From ZC4RG30 sp965652645 (GTDB lineage Bacteria; Pseudomonadota; Gammaproteobacteria; Steroidobacterales; Steroidobacteraceae): a DNA stretch of 9,238 nt. The stretch is taken from NCBI GenBank assembly GCA_965652645.1, contig CBFGXE010000068.1, forward strand, positions 1 to 9,238, read 5' to 3'. Shown in pieces: positions 5,687 through 9,238 of the stretch. How positions within the stretch are numbered: the stretch's first letter is position 1; every line of letters begins with the position of its first letter. The translations under genes were made by a program, and so were the position numbers. Under the pieces are notes generated by a model. It worked only from the letters and a program-made list of their open reading frames with translations. It ran no database searches and had not been told where the DNA came from.

Positions 5687-6520
5687 CTAGCGCTTCAGCG
5701 CCTCGCCCGGCACGTCCAGCTCCACCGACAGCGCCAGGTGGTCCGAGAACGCAGCGGGGAAGGCCTGCATGTCCCGGCAGCCGAGCCGGTCGCTCACCAG
5801 GATGTGGTCGATCGCCTTCTGCGGCTTCCAGCTCGGGAAGGTGTGCACCATGCAGGCCGGGGGCTGCAGGCGGGTCTGGCGGAACAGGCTGGCCATCTCG
5901 GGCCGGTCCACGGTGCAGTTGAAGTCGCCCATCAGCACGGCGTGGGGGGTGTCGGCCAGCAGTTCGGCGATGAAGGACAGCTGCGAGGCGCGCGACTGGG
6001 CGCCGAGCGAGAGATGCGCCACGGCGATGGTCAGGCCGTCGTCGCCTTCGCCGAAGCGGGCCAGCAGCACGCCGCGCCCGGAGATGCGGCCGGGCAGCGA
6101 GTGCACGGCGATGTCCAGCGGTTCGAACTTGCTCAGCAGGCCGTTGGCGCTGGAGGCGAACTGGCCCACGCGGCGGTTGGGCTGGTGGGTCCAGTAGTCG
6201 AAGCCGCCGCGTTCGGCGAGGTAGTGGGTCTGGTTGGTGAAACCGGAGCGCCAGCTGCCGGGGTCGGCCTCCTGCAGGCCGACGATGTCGTGGCGGCCGG
6301 CCAGCTTGGCGATGGCGTCGAGCATGCCGCGCTTGTTGCCCATCGGCAGCACGTGCGACCAGCTGCGGGTGGCGTAGTCGCTGTAGCGGCGGGTGCTGGA
6401 GCCGGCCTGGATGTTGGCGCTGAGCAGCTTCAGCCGCTGCACGACGCCATCGGCACCGGCAGCGGCGTCGGGCGCAGGCGCGTTGGTCTGCGCCGCATGG
6501 CTGGCGTCAGAGGCTGCCAC
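5687..6520 (-). CDS. endonuclease/exonuclease/phosphatase family protein
   Basis: A 277-residue hydrolase of the EEP superfamily (metal-dependent phosphodiesterases that include nucleases, phosphatases and sphingomyelinases). All core motifs are present: N36 in LLSANIQAG, E84 in IVGLQEADP, the VAHLSLG strand, D199/N201 in LMGDFNC, D238-H239 in AIDHILVS and S259-D260-H261 in the terminal AFSDHLAL. It should therefore be active, but the substrate cannot be read from sequence. No signal peptide is seen, so it is probably cytoplasmic. The start is uncertain: GTG at 6520 overlaps the preceding dsbA by 14 bases; GTG at 6544 is also possible, and the conserved part begins only at residue 30. The gene overlaps the lipoprotein dsbA, so it belongs to the same operon. 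The order cytochrome c4 - dsbA - EEP protein is shared with pseudomonads, which supports an old association. Confidence 0.88.
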   Translation of the reverse strand: MAASDASHAAQTNAPAPDAAAGADGVVQRLKLLSANIQAGSSTRRYSDYATRSWSHVLPMGNKRGMLDAIAKLAGRHDIVGLQEADPGSWRSGFTNQTHYLAERGGFDYWTHQPNRRVGQFASSANGLLSKFEPLDIAVHSLPGRISGRGVLLARFGEGDDGLTIAVAHLSLGAQSRASQLSFIAELLADTPHAVLMGDFNCTVDRPEMASLFRQTRLQPPACMVHTFPSWKPQKAIDHILVSDRLGCRDMQAFPAAFSDHLALSVELDVPGEALKR

Positions 6521-7343
6521 CGGACTGGGCGGCCGCGGCCGCACGCTCCCGTGCGACCAGGTGGTCGGTGATGCGCAGCACGTCGTCGAGGCTGCGGCCG
6601 CGCACGCGGTACTTGCCGTTGACGATCACGGTGGGGGTGGAATCCACGCCGCTGCGCACGATGAACTGCTTGGTGCGGGCGATCTTGGCCTTCACCGCGA
6701 AGCTGTCGATGGTGCCCTTGAGCTGGTCGGCGTTGGCGCCGTGCCTGGCCATGTAGGCAATGATGTCGTTGGCGCTGGCGTTCGGGCGCAGGGCGCGTTC
6801 GATGTGCAGGGCGTTGAACAGCTGGCTGTGCACGCGGTCGATCACGCCCACGGCCTCGGCGGCGAAGAAGACCTTGGGGAAGTTGTCCTGCTCGTGGAAG
6901 ACGCCCGGCAGCATGGTGAAGCGGACGTCGGACGGCAGGCGCTTCTTCCAGGCGCTGACCAGCGGGTCGAAGGCCGCGCAGTGGCCGCAGGAGTAGGCGA
7001 ACACCTCGACCACTTCGATCTTGCCTTCCAGCGGCGCGAAGGGCTGGCCGCCGGTGATTTCGATGTAGTCGGTGCCGGCCACCGGGGCCGGGCCCTGCGG
7101 GGCCGCCGGGGCCGGAGCCGCGACGGCTTCGGTGGCCGGGTCGGCTTCGCCTTCGTCGCTGGTGGTCGGGGCGGGGTCTTCGGCGGCCGGATCCGCGGCC
7201 GGCGCACCGTCCACGGCGGGCTCGTCGGCCAGGGTGGTGGCGGCCGGTGCGGGCGCGGCGTTGGGCGTGGCCGGCGTGTCGGCACCGCCGCAGGCGGCGA
7301 GCAGCACGCTCAGGAGCAGGGGGGCGAGGAGGCGCTTGGTCAT
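6507..7343 (-). CDS. dsbA: DsbA-family thiol:disulfide oxidoreductase, lipoprotein form, CGHC active site
   Basis: Periplasmic thioredoxin-fold protein that introduces disulfides in exported proteins. With the ATG at 7343 the protein has 278 residues and begins with a lipoprotein signal, MTKRLLAPLLLSVLLAAC, lipobox LAAC, lipidated Cys18; an ATG at 7358 would add five residues, and neither start has a strong ribosome binding site. Residues about 20-90 form a low-complexity Ala/Pro/Asp/Glu tether. The DsbA domain begins at YIEITGGQPFAPLEGKIEVV, has active site C119-G-H-C122 in FAYSCGHC, the helical insert, and the cis-proline loop T236-P237 in GVDSTPTVIVNG. The His next to the second Cys is the usual DsbA feature that makes the enzyme oxidising; Gly replaces the Pro of E. 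coli CPHC. It follows the other dsbA by about 20-35 bases, so both are co-transcribed. The tether would let a membrane-bound domain reach substrates. Confidence 0.93.
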   Translation of the reverse strand: MTKRLLAPLLLSVLLAACGGADTPATPNAAPAPAATTLADEPAVDGAPAADPAAEDPAPTTSDEGEADPATEAVAAPAPAAPQGPAPVAGTDYIEITGGQPFAPLEGKIEVVEVFAYSCGHCAAFDPLVSAWKKRLPSDVRFTMLPGVFHEQDNFPKVFFAAEAVGVIDRVHSQLFNALHIERALRPNASANDIIAYMARHGANADQLKGTIDSFAVKAKIARTKQFIVRSGVDSTPTVIVNGKYRVRGRSLDDVLRITDHLVARERAAAAAQSGGSL

Positions 7344-7377
7344 GGTCTGGACACTCATCGGGTACGGAAGTCGGGAA

Positions 7378-8037
7378 TCAGGGCTTGGCCAGTGCGGCGC
7401 GTTCGCGGGCCACCAGCAGGTTCGCGTTGCGCAGCATCTCGTCGAAGCTGTTGCCAAGGACGCGGTAGCGTCCGTTGACCACCAGCGACGGCGTGCCGCG
7501 CACGCCGCTGGCAACGGCGAAGGCGCGGGCGGCTTCCATGCGTGCATCGGTGTCCGGCGAGCGCATGGCCGCCGCCACGCGGGCGCGGTCCAGGCCCAGG
7601 CCGGCGTAGAACGCGGCGATCTCGTCGACCGAGGCGCCGCGCGCGGGCAGCGACTGCTCGACGTGCACGGCGCGGTAGGTCGGCGCGTGCGTCCTGTCCA
7701 CCGCGCCCAGCGACTCCGCGGCGAAGTATGCGCGGGCGTGGCTGTCGTCGAGCGTGAACGCCGCCGGCAGGTAGCGGAAGGCGACGTCGTCGGCCTGGCG
7801 GCGCTGCCAGGCGGCCAGCTTCGGCTCGAATTCGTTGCAGAAGCGGCACCAGTAGGCGAACACCTCCACCACTTCCACCTTGCCGGGCTCGGCCTGGAGC
7901 GGGCGGCCGTCGGGAATGGCGGCGTAGTGCACGCCTTCCACCGGCGTCTCGGCGGCGTGGGCCTGGCCGGGCAGGCCCAGTGCGGCGGCGGCGCCGAAGG
8001 CCAGGGCAAGCAGGACGGGGAACAGGCGCTGGATCAT
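7378..8037 (-). CDS. DsbA-family periplasmic thiol:disulfide oxidoreductase with CRFC active site
   Basis: A 219-residue soluble periplasmic DsbA paralogue. ATG at 8037 is preferred over the adjacent GTG at 8040. The signal peptide MIQRLFPVLLALAFGAAAAL ends with GQAHA and a signal peptidase I site after A28. The mature domain opens with VEGVHYAAIPDGRPLQAEPG, then VEVVEVFAYWCRFCNEFEP with the catalytic pair C64 and C67, the helical domain, and the cis-proline loop T182-P183 in GVRGTPSLVVNGRYRV. The whole DsbA frame is intact, but the dipeptide between the cysteines is Arg-Phe. The His that normally stabilises the thiolate in DsbA is absent, so its redox potential and partner should differ from the CGHC paralogue downstream. 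It lies just after the cytochrome c4 terminator and leads the dsbA-dsbA-EEP run; its own promoter is not obvious, so it may depend on read-through. Confidence 0.92.
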   Translation of the reverse strand: MIQRLFPVLLALAFGAAAALGLPGQAHAAETPVEGVHYAAIPDGRPLQAEPGKVEVVEVFAYWCRFCNEFEPKLAAWQRRQADDVAFRYLPAAFTLDDSHARAYFAAESLGAVDRTHAPTYRAVHVEQSLPARGASVDEIAAFYAGLGLDRARVAAAMRSPDTDARMEAARAFAVASGVRGTPSLVVNGRYRVLGNSFDEMLRNANLLVARERAALAKP

Positions 8038-8058
8038 CACGGTCGGGGCTCGCTCAAG

Positions 8059-8092
8059 AAAAAAGCGCCGGCACAGGGGCCTGGCCGGCGCT
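8059..8092 (-). terminator. intrinsic terminator after cytochrome c4 gene
   Basis: On the minus strand the stem AGCGCCGGC/GCCGGCGCT (9 bp, 11-base loop) is followed by six T. It lies about 50 bases past the c4 stop codon and 22 bases before the dsbA start, so it ends most c4 transcripts and may set a lower level for the dsbA genes by partial read-through. Confidence 0.9.
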
Positions 8093-8108
8093 GGGTCCTA
8101 CTTATTGT

Positions 8109-8125
8109 GCATGCCGCGGGCATGC
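8109..8125. other. short perfect hairpin just after cytochrome c4
   Basis: GCATGCC, loop GCG, GGCATGC: a 7-bp stem between the c4 stop codon and the terminator. It lacks a T-run. It could be part of a two-stem 3' end of the c4 mRNA or a binding site in a dsbA promoter; I see no clear promoter boxes near it. Confidence 0.35.
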
Positions 8126-8141
8126 GGCCGCGGAACGACCG

Positions 8142-9074
8142 TCACGGTGCCTGCTGCAGGTCCGTGTCGGCGGTGGCCTCGGCCTCGGTCGCTTCGGCGT
8201 CGCCGGCCTCGCCGTCGGCGGCTTCGTCACCGCTGGCCTCGGCGGGAGCAGGCGCGGCGGCCTCGGCGGGTGCCTCGGCCGGCATGTTCGCGATCATCGC
8301 CAGGGTGGCGGCGTCGGGGCGGGCGTGCAGGCCCTGCATGTAGCTCGCCAGGGCGCTGATTTCCTGGTCGGTCAGCTCATGGGCGACGGCGGCCATGATG
8401 TCGAACATGCCGGTGTCGCGCTCGCTGGTGCTGCCGGCGCGGTATTCCTCCAGGCGGCGGGCGGTGTACCAGGACTGCTGGCCGCCGACCTGCGGGTAGG
8501 CCGGGCCGGGATTGCCGCCGCCCGAGGGGCCGTGGCAGGCCATGCAGGCCGGGATGCCGCGCTCGAAGTCGCCGCGGCGGAACAGCTGCTGGCCGACCTC
8601 GTAGAACTTCATGCCCTCGTAAGGGCCTTCCTCGGTGACCAGGCTGTCGTCGGCGATGCCGGCCGACATGGCCTGGTTGGCGAAGTGGGCGCCGACGTCG
8701 CGCATGTCCTGCGCGGACAGCATCTGGGCGAAGGGCTGCATGATCGGGCTGTTGCGCTCGCCGCTCTTGAACAGCGCCAGCTGGCGGGCCATGTAGGCCT
8801 CGCTCTGGCCGCCGATGTTCGGGTAGATCTCGGGGATGGTGCTCTTGCCGTCCAGGCCGTGGCAGGCGGCGCAGGTGCCGGCCAGGGTGGCGCCGTTCTG
8901 GGCGCTGCCGGGCTTGGTGGCTGCCAGCTCGGCCAGGGCGTCGACCGACTCCAGCGGCAGGGTCTCCACCGGCGCGGCCTCCTCCAGCGGGGCGACCGAA
9001 GTCTGGGCGAAGGCGACGGCGCCGACCGCGAGGACGGCGAATCCGGCGAGGAGGTAGCTGCGGGCGTGGCGCAT
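8142..9074 (-). CDS. di-haem cytochrome c4 with acidic low-complexity tail
   Basis: A 310-residue periplasmic di-haem c-type cytochrome of the c4 family, an electron carrier to terminal oxidases, probably membrane-attached. ATG at 9074 follows GGAG and starts a signal peptide or membrane anchor, MRHARSYLLAGFAVLAVGAV ending AFA. Two c-type haem sites are present: C68-A-A-C71-H72 and C177-M-A-C180-H181. Each is followed by the c4 pattern (NIGGQSEAYMARQLALFKSG in the first half, QVGGQQSWYTARRLEEYRAG in the second). Methionines that may be the axial ligands lie at M112 or M118 in the first half and in the DTGMFDIMAAVAHELTD stretch in the second. A linker of about 34 residues precedes the first haem domain, and after residue 263 comes an Ala/Glu/Asp/Pro tail of about 47 residues not found in typical c4. 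It has its own promoter and terminator. Confidence 0.95.
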   Translation of the reverse strand: MRHARSYLLAGFAVLAVGAVAFAQTSVAPLEEAAPVETLPLESVDALAELAATKPGSAQNGATLAGTCAACHGLDGKSTIPEIYPNIGGQSEAYMARQLALFKSGERNSPIMQPFAQMLSAQDMRDVGAHFANQAMSAGIADDSLVTEEGPYEGMKFYEVGQQLFRRGDFERGIPACMACHGPSGGGNPGPAYPQVGGQQSWYTARRLEEYRAGSTSERDTGMFDIMAAVAHELTDQEISALASYMQGLHARPDAATLAMIANMPAEAPAEAAAPAPAEASGDEAADGEAGDAEATEAEATADTDLQQAP

Positions 9075-9137
9075 CTGGCTGGACTCCGGGAAACGGGATA
9101 CCGGACCCCGGGTAGGGGCTCGGACGCAAGGCCCATC

Positions 9138-9167
9138 ATTATCCGTGCGCCGGCTCGGGACGGTCAA
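9138..9167 (-). promoter_or_regulatory. sigma70-type promoter of cytochrome c4
   Basis: On the minus strand, -35 TTGACC (9162-9167) and -10 GATAAT (9138-9143) are separated by 18 bases, close to consensus. The start point would be near 9131, leaving a leader of about 57 bases before the ATG at 9074. It lies in the 130-base divergent gap between c4 and engB. Confidence 0.75.
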
Positions 9168-9204
9168 ACCCGCCCGGGCCGGCTTCCGTGCGATCCTGTG
9201 CGCC

Positions 9205-9238
9205 ATGGCCAATCCCCTTGCCCGCGCCCAGTACATGC
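9205..9238 (+). CDS. engB: EngB/YihA ribosome biogenesis GTPase, first codons only
   Basis: The plus-strand ATG at 9205 opens MANPLARAQYM before the window ends. This matches how EngB (YihA) proteins of xanthomonads begin, and engB commonly stands divergent to the cytochrome c4 gene in gammaproteobacteria. EngB is an essential GTPase that helps assemble the 50S ribosomal subunit. The GTPase motifs are outside the window, so the call rests on eleven residues and gene order. Confidence 0.6.
   Translation, partial: MANPLARAQYM

Noticed and set aside
4811..6571. 586-codon open frame on the plus strand
   Set aside because: It runs antisense through the VWA gene, the hairpin gap and the EEP gene, each of which has clear domain motifs on the minus strand. 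Its translation is His/Gln/Gly/Val-rich without any domain, typical of a GC-rich shadow frame.
6393..7478. 361-codon open frame on the plus strand
   Set aside because: Antisense shadow of the lipoprotein DsbA gene and its flanks.
6507..8009. Long minus-strand frame suggesting a DsbA-DsbA fusion
   Set aside because: The upstream part is an out-of-frame translation of the CRFC DsbA gene (Arg/Pro/Ser/Thr-rich). The second DsbA has its own start and lipoprotein signal near 7343-7358.
8109..8125. Hairpin near the c4 end as an intrinsic terminator
   Set aside because: No T-run follows on either strand; the true terminator with six T is at 8059-8092.
7072..8343. 423-codon open frame on the plus strand
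   Set aside because: Antisense to both dsbA genes, the terminator and the c4 tail; low-complexity translation with no recognisable domain.
1..9238. CRISPR array, tRNA, rRNA, riboswitch, prophage or origin
   Set aside because: No regularly spaced direct repeats, no recognisable cloverleaf or rRNA motifs, and no phage structural or replication genes were seen on either strand.

Overview
The window looks like chromosomal DNA of a high-GC gammaproteobacterium, most likely a member of the Xanthomonadaceae/Lysobacteraceae (Lysobacter, Luteimonas, Pseudoxanthomonas or similar). This rests on the GC-rich codon use, on the gene order engB / cytochrome c4 / two dsbA genes / endonuclease-exonuclease-phosphatase protein, and on the wording of the encoded proteins. 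No species can be named from the sequence alone. Apart from a few codons of engB at the right edge, every real gene lies on the minus strand, so the window is best read from right to left.

Right part (about 5690-9238), intact core genes: the first codons of a divergent engB (plus strand), a strong sigma70-type promoter, a di-haem cytochrome c4 with an unusual low-complexity acidic tail, a good intrinsic terminator, then a tight three-gene run: a periplasmic DsbA with a CRFC active site, a lipoprotein DsbA with a CGHC active site behind a long Ala/Pro/Asp/Glu-rich linker, and an endonuclease/exonuclease/phosphatase-fold hydrolase overlapping its end. The theme is envelope redox chemistry: cytochrome c needs correctly handled thiols for haem attachment, and DsbA supplies periplasmic disulfides.

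Middle part (about 4100-5560): a von Willebrand factor A lipoprotein with a complete MIDAS metal site, a glyoxalase-fold (VOC) protein that seems to have lost an internal block of about 16 residues, and a CsaA-type tRNA-binding protein that starts inside the VOC stop codon.

Left-middle part (about 1070-4100), accessory region: small envelope or unknown genes (a lipoprotein, a DUF2059 exported protein, an unknown acidic protein coupled to another lipoprotein) separated by insertion-sequence wreckage. One scar (3714-4063) keeps both terminal inverted repeats, the head of an IS3-type orfA and the tail of orfB, with a piece of IS110-type transposase between them. The other (about 2248-2640) is a frameshifted IS3-type orfB remnant.

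Left edge (1-924): a BCCT-family betaine/choline/carnitine-type transporter, cut by the window and broken by one clear single-base frameshift and probably a second. I found no CRISPR array, tRNA, rRNA, prophage or clear new defence system. The most unusual items are the TIR-bounded IS mosaic, the CRFC DsbA paired with a lipoprotein DsbA, the internally deleted VOC protein and the unknown two-gene cassette at 1073-2154.
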